Positions 34,580 to 46,744 of a DNA stretch of 64,000 nt are shown here, one piece after another. The stretch covers positions 11,039,001 to 11,103,000 of the forward strand of contig OU612066.1 of NCBI GenBank assembly GCA_914767715.1, written 5' to 3'. Source of the stretch: Membranipora membranacea. Lineage: Eukaryota > Bryozoa > Gymnolaemata > Cheilostomatida > Membraniporidae. Made by a program: the position numbers and the translations under genes. How positions within the stretch are numbered: the stretch's first letter is position 1; every line of letters begins with the position of its first letter. The notes below the pieces were generated by a model, which was given only the letters and a program-made list of their open reading frames with translations, made no database searches and had not been told where the DNA came from.

Positions 34580-35481
34580 CAACAGCATACTGTAGCTTCA
34601 TCAGTTTAGAATCCAGCTCAAAGGCTAGAATGAACTTCTGGTCATTCATGTTTGCCAAGGCCTTCACTTTGATGTGGTCATGACCACAGTCACTTGTACT
34701 GCAAGGTGGCATGTGGGTGGTTCCTTTAAATACGAAGCTAGAGAAGCCTGTATCTATGTCAACTAACAGCAAATCTTCGATTGTGTTACTTAGAAGTAGA
34801 CCGTCCTGAATGATAATAGCTTTGTTCACAAGGTCTTTATATCTGTGAAGTTGCATTTGGCTCGTATTCTTCGACTCTAGCTCAACACGATTTGCGGTAA
34901 TTATTGAACCCTCATGAAAGAAAACGAACGCTGTTGAGTAGTCTTTATTCAACGTCATAGCCGTCGCCCTACCACCCATGCTGTTGAAGCTAAAAATTGC
35001 GGTAGCGTCATCTGAAGAAAGATCCACCCTGTAGAGACTACAGCAATCTATATAAAATACGACTCCTGATGCTGAGCTGGGATCTACAGCAATTGGCCCG
35101 AGATAAAAAGACCTGCTCTGCCTCTCCTTACGTCCTAATTCTTAGCAGCAGCCAGGATTATTGCACACCAATGTATTGCATTTTGTTTTGTTGTTCATGT
35201 TGAAGTCAGTAAGCTGGTACACTTTCAACAAGTATTTGAAACTAACAAGGAATTTTTTGCTGCTGAATCCATGAAAGTTGGTGATGATACCATAATCGTT
35301 TTTTATCAATTGAATGGAAGATTCTCGTCCCTGCGAAGTGTCCCAAAGACATATACCATAGTTTTTGGAATAAAAAACAGTTTGGTTCAAATCTGAATCA
35401 AATTCCACGCTTTTGGGAACAGCTGCTGTCAGATTTCAAGTAGGTTCGCTGTACTTCTCGTCTGTCATATTCAGAGTTACT
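34580..35481 (-). pseudogene. Propeller-like ectodomain exon with two nonsense codons
   Basis: This 902-base exon would encode about 300 residues. Blade-like motifs include NQTVFYSKNYGICLWDTSQG, FYLGPIAVDPSSASGVVFYI followed by DCCSLYRVDLSSD, and a later LLLVDIDTGFSSFVFKG. The GPIAVDP...VFYID...LYRVDL pattern is that of six-bladed beta-propellers of the LDL-receptor YWTD or related type. Cys pairs (NNPGCC, PPCSTSDCGHD) are kept. TGA (35436) and TAA (35142) interrupt it, and all three segments stay in the same frame. Confidence 0.6.
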
Positions 35482-36824
35482 CTGGGAAATAGGAAAAAGA
35501 CCGAATTTTTTCAGGTTGGGTACATTAACTTTTCAATCGCAATCATAATACAGGCTATTGATAATGCACCCTATTTTTGTTTGGTAATGCTGCACTTTCA
35601 ACAGCATCACACGTTTATTTTGCTTCATTCCGATTATTAGATTTTGAGATAAACTATTTAGAAATAGGAGTGTGACATCATCTTATCTCGCCTGACCTTG
35701 AAATGAGGCTTGCATGTCCATTGTTGTCACAAGACAATGTCCGTTATTATAATTATCACTATCACTGCTTTTATAAACAAGACATCAAAAAATTTTATGA
35801 CATCATCAGTTACACAAATCAACATCGAAATATGGTTGTCATGAGTCCTATTTATCACTGACTACTGATGTGAAAATGGTGAGACTTCACAGGTCCACTG
35901 GCAGTACAATTAGTAAAATGCTTCATAACAATATAGTATAGGTATAGGATACTGGTGACCTATTCTTTAATGTTTCACTTAAAGAGGTAGGAATCGAAGG
36001 GGGTGCACGGGGATTAATCATGTGAAGTGACAGGCAAGACCATTGGCTGATCAATGTAATTAGAGGCGGAGAATGACCTTGGTCTCCGCCTCTAACAGCC
36101 AGTCCACGTTGCGTTCTCAAGTGGTCAAGTGTGTTATATAAGAAATTGTGATTCGCAGACACCCATAAATAAAGTTGAATAGAAGCTATGATATAGCTAT
36201 TGTTGTGTTGGCTCATCACACTTGGGATTATAGGGTTTAATTACAACGGTCAATTTCAATCTTGACAACGGTATCTAGGCAACCTCTAAAACCATAAATC
36301 ATAACGTCAAAATTGACCAATAAGAGCTTGTATATTTTGAAGCGGATGATTTGAAATCATCGGAACTGGGCAATTTCGTATGACATTAGTCATATTTTCA
36401 CCACTTTCCAATGCCATTATTGGAATGAAAATTTATTGGGCATGTGTATCACACAATTCCGCATCAGCTTGTCTGATTCCCATTAAAAATAATTCACTGC
36501 TTCTCCTCTTAATTCCGAAAAAGCAGGAGGAATTTGAATGCTGCTAACCCCATTTGAATTTGATATGGCTGGGTGATCGCTTTACATTGACTGGCCCTTA
36601 TATACCGGTCGAGGCACTTTAACGTTCATGCAGCCAGATGATACACTTTCCATCAATCAGGCAAGCAATTACAAACGGTTGCTCTTCCTCATGGCTTGTA
36701 TTTGAGTCTTGACACAGCGCTTGTAACCTCTAACTTATTGCTTATATCGAGAGCAGGACTTGCCTGACACATGATACTATAGTTGTGAAAGAGATTTTGC
36801 TATCAATGCCTTACATTACCTTAC

Positions 36825-36895
36825 CTGGGACTTTGTGAGTCATCTTCAATTGCAGGAACACTGGGAACAAATCCAATGCAAAGCCAAATCAGAAA
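36825..36895 (-). pseudogene. Signal-peptide exon of the receptor pseudogene
   Basis: The exon follows a CTTTACAG acceptor and encodes FLIWLCIGFVPSVPA, a hydrophobic core and AxA-like cleavage site, then IEDDSQSP, ending in phase 2 at a GTAAGG donor. That phase joins the ectodomain exon at 35481. The start codon would lie in an unseen upstream exon. Confidence 0.6.
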
Positions 36896-37225
36896 CTGTA
36901 AAGTGGATATAAAATGATGATGATTTCCATTGCACACATCGCACACAACTTTGAATATTATGATTTGCGGTTTCAGATATTAGATTTTACTGTTATAGTG
37001 TTATCATTCATGAGTCAAATTTTAAAGTGGCAAAATTGTACTCAATTACAATCACGCATTTATACGACTGGAAATATTCCAGGAGTTTGGCAGACACCAT
37101 TTTATCTAAGTTGGCTTTCATTGATTATCACAACTTCCAATGTACACCCAAAAACATGCATAAAAGGAGATGTAGTATTTTGCTGTTCACATAATAAATT
37201 TTCTTATTTTTTTCCACACATATAG

Positions 37226-38548
37226 AAGATACTCCAGCGGTGTGCCGATACACCCAATATTAATGAAAACATGATAACAAACTATGCTGAGTGTTTCATG
37301 AATATCCGGTCATCAATGGATGGAAGTAAGCACGTTGATAGGGGAAATCTGGCTCCTGGTCGACAAGATGCCATGGTAAGGGAAATTCATCATTATAATT
37401 TTCCTACCATCTATCTATTCTAGTACAAATAAAATTCTAAGCAAATCATTATTGCTTTCAATTTGACAAGGCAAGAGCGTATCAGAAGAACAGACTTTAT
37501 TTGGTGTGAGTATTAGCTGTTTGGAAATTTTTACATTTCATTATAGATTAGCTCCTCTGTATTTTAGCTGCGTCCCTCAGATATAACAGAGGGACAGCGT
37601 GGACAAGTAGTTTCATCAAGTACTCAGACAACTCAGAGAAAACCCTTACAACAATAGACAGTCTGACGGCATACCACAACGATTATATGCAGGATAAAAC
37701 CAGGAAGAAAGACAGGAGTAGAAAGAAACAACCAAAGAGGGTGGCTAAAGGTATAGTGATTAGATCAAGAGCCAAAATAATTGTCTATTATTCTAAGACT
37801 TGAGATTCGTATTCCAGGTGAGGAATTTTGATCCGCAACCTCAATAGATAAAACACAGTTGTTTTGGGTTATTATCCTCATTTTATATCCTGAGTTTTAT
37901 TAGATAAAATCACTTTCACAGGGTGTTATGTCAGACTATGATAATACCAAAATTAAGCCATAGATCCCGTAAATATCATTTATTTACAGACAATACATAT
38001 GGGCGCATGGCAACGAAAGATGTCGATTTGCAACTAGACATATTGTCCACTAAAATGCCCAACTTCCACCAGACCAAGCCCAAGCCAGACGGAGCCCAGG
38101 GTTCAGATGCCTGGTAGATGAGCAGAAGGAACCATCTAACAGCCAGCAGCTATGGAATGATTTGCAAAAGAAAGAAAACAACATTGCCGCATAAATCGGT
38201 ATCAAACTTACTGTATCCAAAGTCAACAGGTAACGCAGCAACTGCGTATGGCCTGAGAGAGGAGCCGGAAACGGAGAGGCAACTTTGGGATGGCTTTGGT
38301 TGGAAGGTGCAAATGAGGTCTCTGTTAGCCATCCTGGCCTGGTAGTAGTACCAAATCAAACAGTACTGGCAGCTTCCCCTGATAGCATCGTTTGCTGTAA
38401 GTCTGGAATCTCCAACTTCCCATCCTGCTTTGCAGTAGAATACAAGAATCCAAAGAAGTTGGTAGATTGTGGTCTCACCGTAGATGATGCAATCAGGCAG
38501 AAGGTTCGGGACTTTCCTCTGGTAGTGAGTGAGGGAAAGTACGCCTAG
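37226..38548 (+). pseudogene. YqaJ-like nuclease gene remnant
   Basis: Four exons join in phase: 37226-37375, 37471-37505, 37581-37750 and 37990-38548. The first exon has SSMDGSKHVDRG; then a basic KKDRSRKKQPKRVAK stretch; then SRRNHLTASSYGMICKRKK, GNAATAYGLREEPE, and LAASPDSIVCCKSG with FAVEYKNPKKLVD. The order (R-x-x-LTAS, GxxxE, ASPDxxV, (E/V)(I/Y)K) is that of the YqaJ/lambda-exonuclease-like domain found in a multigene, transposon-associated family in invertebrates. TAG at 38115-38117 and a frameshift near 38285-38300 break the frame, so it is not expected to work. The 5' part is missing. Confidence 0.65.
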
Positions 38549-39621
38549 CCACACTTACTACTACCAGTGATGGTAGCAACACAGACCTCACATGCAGCAT
38601 TTGTCATCAGGGGGGCTTCTGGCACTATGGCTGTTGCTTGAGTTTCGTTTGATTTGGATTTTTTTAGCGTCATGGTGTGCAAACTTAGAAAATTTTATTT
38701 TGAAGGTGTTTTACCCGAATTGTCTCATCCAGTGATGAAAGACTGTGGTCAGTGTATACCTTATTTTGTTTCATGGCCTTTCACTCACTTGAAGTGGGTT
38801 TTCCCTGTACGTGTTATAGAGTATTTTTATGTTTTGTTTATATTATTTGTAAATAATTTGTGAGGTACGTTTTCTAAATATAGTTTGACTCTTTTGCAAT
38901 GTCAAATAATTTATGTCATATATAAGAGGTAGTTCCTTTGGCGACTTTATGATGAAAAAGAGCAGGCCACATGACACTGATGAATGACAAGAATTATGTG
39001 CTATAACCAGAAGCCCTTATTACAGCAATGCCATGTTTGTAACTTTGAAATCAATACTACTATACAGACAACTATCCACAATAGTCAACACAATGATCTA
39101 ATTCATTATTTACATCGGGACTATTTTGTTGTGAGGCATTCACACTAGAAAAGGATTGCGCAGCGCCTGAGCCAGGTGACGCAATGGTGCTGCCAAGTAG
39201 GCAGCCAACTATTTATGTGGCAATATCTGTATAAGTTTCAATGTGGGTAAAATTATTTTGTTAATATGACAATTGCTATGGTCTTACATAGTCCAATATC
39301 ACTTTTTTCCCTACAAGAGCTTGAGATCTTACATTAGAAAAAAGAATTCTCAAAATCGCACCATAAGTGTAGAATCTACCCCATGGGTGATATTTCACCC
39401 TGCTGCCACAGCTGGGCTTTGCCCAGCAAAGCCACCAGTCAAAAATTTAAATATAGAGTTGTGGCATCAATTTAAACATCTAGCCAGTAGCTTTGAATGG
39501 AGTTATATGAGCTCTCAAAATGTAAGGAGTATCTTCTTCCCCAACCATCCAACATTAGTGATGACATATGTTGAGGTTGACCAATCAGGTGCCTTTAAAA
39601 TCTAGCTGAGATCCAACCTGA
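38549..39621. other. Non-coding DNA left of the duplicated mucin block
   Basis: No splice-supported exon, signal peptide or domain is seen here, although any promoter or new first exon for mucin copy 2 should lie in it. It contains the palindrome-like AGCTGGGCTTTGCCCAGC near 39411. Homology to copy 1 begins abruptly at 39622. Confidence 0.5.
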
Positions 39622-40042
39622 TATGTCACATATATAAAAAAAACATAATAAAGTTATCAAAAAATTTATCATTGGCTTCAATGAAATTTTCACCAATTCA
39701 TTGAGAATAGGTGAGTAATACTACTATTAAGGCCACCCTTGGATGGGGTTCAAAACATTTCAGTTAAATGCAATCCACATTGAAATAAATTTTAATTGTA
39801 ATCGTTTACGTAAATCAGCACAAAGGAAAGTAATTTGTATCATATAATAATTTCTGACAACGATATATTTTTAAAACTCCTGTTCTTTATATAATGTTTA
39901 ATATATACATTACTAAACGTGGGATGGAAACTTTGTCATGTTATTAGTTCAATTTATATGTGTGACAATAAGAAACCGCTTAGCGTTAATAACAGCTTTA
40001 GAATATTATGTGGCAGACTAAATGAACCGATTTTTTTTCTAG

Positions 40043-43000
40043 TTCCGTGGTGCTTGACTGTATTTGCCCTCAGGGGTACACTGGATCTCTGTGTGAGTCA
40101 GATCTGGATGCCTGTGCTCTGGTAGCATCTCCTTGTTATCCTGGTGTTATCTGTAAGGTTTTGCCTCCCCCAGCTGGGATAGACGGACTTGAGTAAGTGT
40201 TTTCCTTATTATTCCAAGGTCTCTTGTAAAGTAATTTTAAGTTAGATCATATGTTGATCAATTAAATACCAAACTTAACTCCAAACCTAGTCTGTCTAGA
40301 TAAGACAAGCATCATTGGTGGAGGGGGGGGGACAAGTCTTGTTGATATTCAAGCTGCAGGGAAGACAGTTCTCCGCTCTTAAAATCTGGATTAGAAATGG
40401 GAATCAGATTTCAGGAGCGTTTTCTCACAGATTTTAAGAGAGAAGAACTCTCTTCTCGTCATCTCGAACCAAGACTTATCAAGCTTTGTTCTCTCACAAA
40501 CAAACCCTGTCGAGAAAGATCGTTCCAAACAATGATGTGCTGACTCTTTTTTTCCAGTATGGATATAAAAGTTCACTGATTTATTTTCAAAATCCAAGAT
40601 TGGACTATTGACCAAAATGTAAATGATTAATTATTAGTGGGTCATAAGACTATGAATACTCTATACTCTACATCTACCCTTGGAATGTTTGTCACTTTCA
40701 TTTTGAAATGGTGATCAAGCCAGGGCCAAAAATCATGACTTTATGCCATAATTTTACTGTGCTGATTTATATATTTAGTTGCGGAGACTGCCCTGCAGGT
40801 TACACTGGAGATGGTAAAACATGCTCCGATATTGATGAATGTGCTCTAGACAGCTGTGATCACATCTGCCTGAACTCACCGGGTTCCTTTGTATGTGCCT
40901 GCAACACCGGTTATGAGATTGATTCTGATGGATCAACATGCAATGGTAAATAGGTCAATAACTTATCCTCAGTATTCTGATCATTATCATTTAATTTGCA
41001 ACAATACAAGCCATATAATTGGGTGAATAGTGAATTGAATGTTAGCACCAAATTTCTAATTTGCTAAACACATGATTGGCAATCCCCAAAAAATATCTGT
41101 AAATGGGCCATCTTCTTATGACAAATACCATCCATTGCGCTGAGGAACTATCTGGATGCCTATATTTGGCAACGCCTGGGCATCCGGTGGTTGCTAACTA
41201 ATCATCTGGATGCCAAATAGTCATCTGGTTGCATAGAAGGCGTCCGGACATGAATTTTACAGACGCTGATGGTTTTTACAGAGGGGGGTGAGTTATAGAC
41301 GCTGATCGATGGAGCAACAAATCCGTCTGGATGGGGTTGTTACAACAAAATTTTACTGTTCCAAGCCCATCCGGATTGGTTTGTTACAGCAAGCGATACT
41401 GCTCTAAGCCAATCCGGTTAGGAATTTTGCCACCAACAGTTGCAAAATGGCCATCCGAATGGGATAGGGACAGTCGCAATCCGAAATTGATACAATGTGA
41501 ATTGTAGTTAGCATTGCCAGACCTTCCAATTTGTGATGCATTTTATGACACCAGATGCCTATGCAGCGGTTGCCCGTGTACCAACTGGATGCCTATTTTG
41601 CAACCACCAGATGGCACACGGACAACTGAAGGATGCCAATGAGGCTCTTAGGAAGCAACTCTCAAGTGCCAATGTGGCATCACTCAGTATTCCACTCCAC
41701 AATTGTTGAAGGAATAAGTGCTACCACTAAATGGAACAATTTGGCCCTCCTTATGATGCTTATCTTGAAATTTTTCGCGTCAATAATTGGTGTTCGCAGT
41801 CTTTGTGTTGTGCCCAGATGGATAACTCCTAGCAAATCATGCAGCAAAATGCCTAATACCTGTTTCCTTTGCTCCGATCATACTTTATATATGTACAAGT
41901 AACAAAATTTACATAATTTTAGATATCGATGAGTGCATTAGATTAGATCCTTGCCACCATATTTGCCACAATACTGTAGGAGATTATGCTTGTGCATGCA
42001 ACGATGGATTTGATCTGGCTGCTGACATGAGCAACTGTGAACGTGAGTTATCATATTCGCTGACATTTGTTTCTTTGCATTGATATTACAGAAGAAAAAG
42101 GCGATTGTTCTACTGCAATGCATTGATTGAGCTTTCCAAGTAATATCTAAGCTTTCTTCACAGAGGGGGGGGGGGGTGTCAGAATTTATCAGGCCATGAG
42201 CAAGAGATAGGTTACCATGCGGACACTAGAGTTACTAAATTGAAACCGGTAAATTGATCTCTTTTTTTTTGAATCCTCACTCATATTACTATTTCAAACA
42301 TGATTTTCACAACAATAGTTTCTTGGTCAGAATTGTTCAACTGATCATAACCTCCAATCTGTCATTTTTTTAGCTTCAAATCCATGTGATCAACCAAACC
42401 CCTGTGATGATGTGAATGGCTACTGTAACATTGACAATGGAGTGGAAGTCTGCTCATGTAAGAAGGGATACACTCTAGCAGCGGATGAGAGCACATGTGA
42501 GGAGATTGATGAATGCGCTCTCGGTACAGATGTTTGTACCCAGAGCTGTACTAACACTGTCGGAGGATACACATGTAGCTGTACAGAAGGGTACAAACTA
42601 GCTGACAACAACATTGAATGTGATGGTAAGGGTATGATTTTTTGTTTTGTTCCAGTCTACAGAAAACTTAATAGACGTTCGTTGGTTAAATCAGAGCCCG
42701 ATTGGCATGACATTTCAGTTAAACCAGTACAGACAATCTGATCTTTGTCACTCTGCTTATGTATTTTTTTCTATTCACCCTGATGATGTAAAGCATGATT
42801 TTTATTATTTTGTTTCAGATATAAACGAATGCTTCCTAGGGAATTTCCCGTGTCATACCTCCCAGATTTGCTCAAATGTTCCTGGATCATTTGAATGCAA
42901 ATGCTCTGTAGGTCAGAAACTTAAGGAAGGAATATGCCAAGGTAATGCCTTTTGATTTCAAGTTGAATCTATTTGATCTTAGCACCAACATTGAAGGTTA

Positions 43001-46000
43001 ATGACTGCTTTCCACAGCACACTTAGCAACTATATTATGAACTATAAATTTGATAAGTTCGATAAGTTTGATAAGTTTGATAAGTTTGATGTTTGATTAA
43101 TATGGTATTTATGACTGATGGAAATAAATCTGTACATGTTCTCATAGGTTGCATCATTACTCTTTCTCCAGTTATACAGTTTTCAAGTCCTGTTGAACCA
43201 GTGACAGAAGACATTGAGAAAGAAGTTGAGGAAAACTCTATAGAATTCACCATCGAGTCTATGACCATTGACCAGGTACTTGGCAATAATGTTTACCTCT
43301 ACAAATTTAGCCTATCATCATACTACAAATAAGTCTCAGTTAAATTTTCTGCAAAAAGGGAGACTTTGTCCGAAACTGAGGGTTTCGTCCCGCAACAATT
43401 CCTTGGCATCAAATAAACAAAAGTTACTTACAACATCAATACCTGATGACCTTTATTATTGTTGGTTCGAGCTATAGGCTATTAGAATAGGGCCCATTGA
43501 ATTAAGGGCTAACATCTGGTTAAGGGGCTATCATCTGTTGCCAGAACTGAGTGTGTCCAATAATGCTAAGCTTACGTTAATCAGGCCAGTTTTATAACTT
43601 GTAAGATTATGGCTAAAAAAACTATGGGCACCGTCAGAATCTCATAAAATATAACGATTGTTCTAAACAAAAGCTTCTGTGCTGTCATAGGAATTGATAT
43701 ATTGGCAAATAGATAGCTTTTCTGATCAATGCTCAGTAACTACCTACATTGATCCTTGAGTCTCCAAATTTATGCCATTAATTCTATTTATGATCCAATT
43801 TGCTTTACATACAAAAATATAATTGTTTGTATCTATTTATGTCACACAATTTTACTTTGGAGACAACTTCTAATTTGTTAGGAATGGATATACAGTCAGA
43901 AACAATGCGGTATCAAGCATCAAATGAAACTACCATCAGAAAAACTAATATTGGCTATGCATGTTATATGATTTCTTCCATTTCCAGTATACTGTTGAGA
44001 AGGAAATACTTATATTTACCAAGCTAGCAAATACTGCAACAGATACTTGTATGGATGACTCTTGTGAGATAATTAATATTCGATCTGAAGCTACAAGGAG
44101 GAGGTAGGTGCACTACTATATCACTATAGTACCTGATACTTCAAATCCATGAAATAAATATCAAATATAAATAAATATAAATATAAAAAAATAATGTGTT
44201 AAAAAAAACACAACTGATGTTTCTCTAGGGTGTTTCTAGGAGACCATCCTAATTTTGTTTATGATTTCAGATTATTGATTTCTTGATTCTTAACATAACT
44301 TTATTTTCAATTGTGAAATTCTGAACAATGATGTAGAACACAATTATTGATGGGTGATTAAGACTGATCATTGAATTATTCAGTTATTTTCTGGAGTAAC
44401 CTTTTTTGTCAGCAGACAGTCCAGGTTTGATGATCGATGGTTTCGTGGTAATGGGGAGAGTTTCATGATTAGTTGTTCCAGCTCCAATATACCGGTTTTA
44501 TCGCTGCCTTGTATACATTTTTTTGCTAGTTACATTATTTCAGCAGAGTGAAGCTGATGAGAAGCAGGATTTTCAAGTCAATGAAGAATGAAATTATGAC
44601 GGCAAATTACAAACTTGTGAATTGACCAGGCTAACAAACATTTTGTTTGTAGGAAGCGGTCAACTGAGATAACATTTCATCAGGAGTACTTTGCCAGATT
44701 GCCTGGATACCCATCGGCAAATACAAATGGTGGCATCAATCTGGCTATTTACTGCAGGATACCAGGATTAGGAGTAATGTCAAGCAGCAATGTACTGGCA
44801 GTCATGAAAGCTAGTAAAGCAGAAATCAAGAATGACCTTGGTATGATTATTTATCTAGCTATAATCACACTAATTTTATAACCAATTAGAAAAAGCTCGT
44901 TGTTTGCAATTTACCCCTGTTTTATTGAGGTTTGCTATCAGTCTAATCTTTAAACGAGTCCTCTCACCTTTTTTTCTATGCCCAAGGTCTTATAAGAACG
45001 CCCTATTTAACGTGCCCCCTTAAGCAAATGTGGCTTGTGTGGGGTAGTACCCTTTATCTTGCCCGCCATTGCCATCTACTCTTCTTTTTGAAGAGGTAGA
45101 GGGGAATCTTGATTCTGCACGCAAGCACACTGTAGATCTCTTGCATTAATGGTCCTGATGCAAAGAGACCTGGCCAGGATGAATGGCTTGCCATTGCCAA
45201 ATCAGAAATGACAGCCGATGCAGGGAATCGAACCTGGATCATAAGATCACAAGTCCCTTGAGCCCAAACCCATAATTCATGTAACATCACTATAGCGCGA
45301 TTTGAACTAACTCACCTCATGTTTTCCAAGTCTTCACATGTAATTCTCATTTTTCAACAAGGTGTATCTGTGGTGGAGGTGAAGGCTTACACAAGTTCAG
45401 TATCAGTATCTCCTCCCGGATCGACAGACTCTGATAATTCTGTCTCCATATTCAAGTATGCTGTGATTGGAGTGACAGTTGGTATTGTACTGGTGATCAT
45501 CCTCATCTCTGTTACAGTGCTGATCTGTAAGCAGAAGTCTAGGTGAGTTGATTACCGTCTCTATTTACAGTATAAGATGAGACAAACTAAATATCTCAAG
45601 CCTTCTCATACATAGATTCAGAAAATTGGCTGGACGGGAGTTTTTGTGCTGATGGCATTTTTGTAATGTAGTATGGACCTAAAATCACGTTGAGCATCAA
45701 TCGGCTGATTGTCAAAAATGCTACCAGCAAAAGGGTAAGTAATCAGAAAATAATAAAATGGTTTTTGAACTTGCAAAATCAGAAAGAGAATGTGGTGTGG
45801 TTGTAAAACCTTTCAGGGTTCTGTTCTCGAAAACAACCAAAAACAACTTTTTAATTTTTTCTGCTGCATTGAAAACTGGCTTCAAATATCTGTATAGATA
45901 TGTTTTATCTATGACGAGTTTCAATGACTCTACTAATGTAGAAAAGATTTTAATGCGGCTCTACACCCATTGATCGACTATATTTTCAGAATATTGCTAG

Positions 46001-46412
46001 TTTCAGTATAAATTATGTTGAAAATATTTTGTATGAAACTATAATAGAAGATAACTCAAAGATTCCTTCCATTAAACGTTGACACGCTCAGAGCATTTAA
46101 ACTTGTGTGTGGTCAGTGAGTAAGGTAGGGACAATATCACCATTGTGATCAGCGACAAAAACTGTACCGGAAACCAATTTCCCACCCTTTTCGATCAATG
46201 TTCTAAATGAAGTTACATGCTTAGAATTTGAACAAAACGATCATTTTTCTTCTTTTTTTTCTTTTAGCAAGCATAAGGTTTCAGAGGACCCTTCGGCCTC
46301 TATGAAAGCTGAGACCGGGTCTTCGCACTGGGCGACTCCTGTGCCAATGGCCCCAATGGATGTCAGTTACCCAACAGTAATCCCAATGGAAACTGTGGAG
46401 GAGATCGGTTAA
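40043..46412 (+). CDS. 3'-only duplicate of the membrane mucin: EGF repeats, juxtamembrane module, TM and tail (copy 2)
   Basis: Ten exons, each identical in length to its copy 1 counterpart: 40043-40192, 40779-40945, 41923-42042, 42374-42625, 42819-42941, 43172-43275, 43988-44103, 44653-44840, 45362-45542, 46268-46412 (1546 bases, about 514 residues). All splice sites and the frame are intact, with about 17 amino-acid differences and no stop. The first exon begins mid-codon in the second half of EGF 1; its partner exon (14608-14720 in copy 1) and everything upstream are absent. Without a new 5' exon or readthrough from elsewhere there is no start codon or signal peptide, so this may be a fresh pseudogene, or a chimeric gene with an unrecognised first exon. 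Confidence 0.85.
43042..43095 (+). repeat. 9-base microsatellite TTTGATAAG, mucin copy 2
   Basis: About five units of the same 9-base repeat, shorter than in copy 1 at 18304-18388. Confidence 0.75.
45362..46412 (+). CDS. Transmembrane helix and tail of mucin copy 2
   Basis: Same structure as 20597-21650. Changes are Leu to Ser in the linker, Ala to Val and Ile to Val in the helix, His to Gln in the stop-transfer and Thr to Ala in the tail. The stop TAA is at 46410-46412. All changes are conservative for a membrane anchor. Confidence 0.85.
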
Positions 46413-46738
46413 AATACCTTACTGTGTTTACTGATCTAAAGAGTGCGTACCAGTGTGAGGTGTGGGTGATGTGGTGTGATGTGTGAGTTTGGTAAAAACT
46501 ATTGCTGAGCATACAAGATATTAATTACTATCATGATCAAACTATCCATCCTTTAATTAATTAACAATATAAGACATGAAAATATGTGATGACGAAATAT
46601 TTATTTGGTGAAATTTTTTTTTATTGATTTAAATTTGATTGTTGGCTTCCAGTTTTTGTACTGTTGAATAAGCATTTGGCAAGACTTTTTGTTACTGTGT
46701 TGTATTTCGATTGCTTTTCTTTAGTTTTCGTGATTCCT

Positions 46739-46744
46739 AAATAA
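46739..46744 (+). terminator. Polyadenylation signal AATAAA of mucin copy 2
   Basis: It lies about 330 bases after the stop, at the position equivalent to 21983-21988 in copy 1. Confidence 0.55.

Larger units (their letters stand above)
32445..36895 (-). pseudogene. Decayed single-pass receptor with propeller-like ectodomain and tandem Tyr-motif tail
   Basis: Four exons join in phase on the minus strand: 36895-36825 (signal peptide), 35481-34580 (ectodomain), 34084-33962 (membrane helix) and 33744-32445 (cytoplasmic repeats). The exon with the start codon was not found upstream of 36895. The frame is kept over about 2.4 kb of exons yet is broken by TGA at 35436-35438, TAA at 35142-35144, TAA at 33536-33538, TAA at 33299-33301 and a 2-base frameshift near 33130. 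Splice sites, Cys residues and motifs are otherwise intact, so the loss looks recent. Assembly error or a null allele could mimic some, but hardly all, of these lesions. It lies in DNA not shared by the two mucin copies. Confidence 0.75.

Noticed and set aside
35436-35438. Selenocysteine or programmed readthrough at the TGA of the receptor ectodomain
   Set aside because: Three further TAA stops and a frameshift in the same gene make loss of function the simpler explanation.
39411-39428. Transcription terminator hairpin at AGCTGGGCTTTGCCCAGC
   Set aside because: A short palindrome in eukaryotic non-coding DNA has no such meaning; no gene end is nearby.
38549-39621. New first exon for mucin copy 2
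   Set aside because: I looked for an ATG, a hydrophobic leader and a donor of matching phase and found none convincing.
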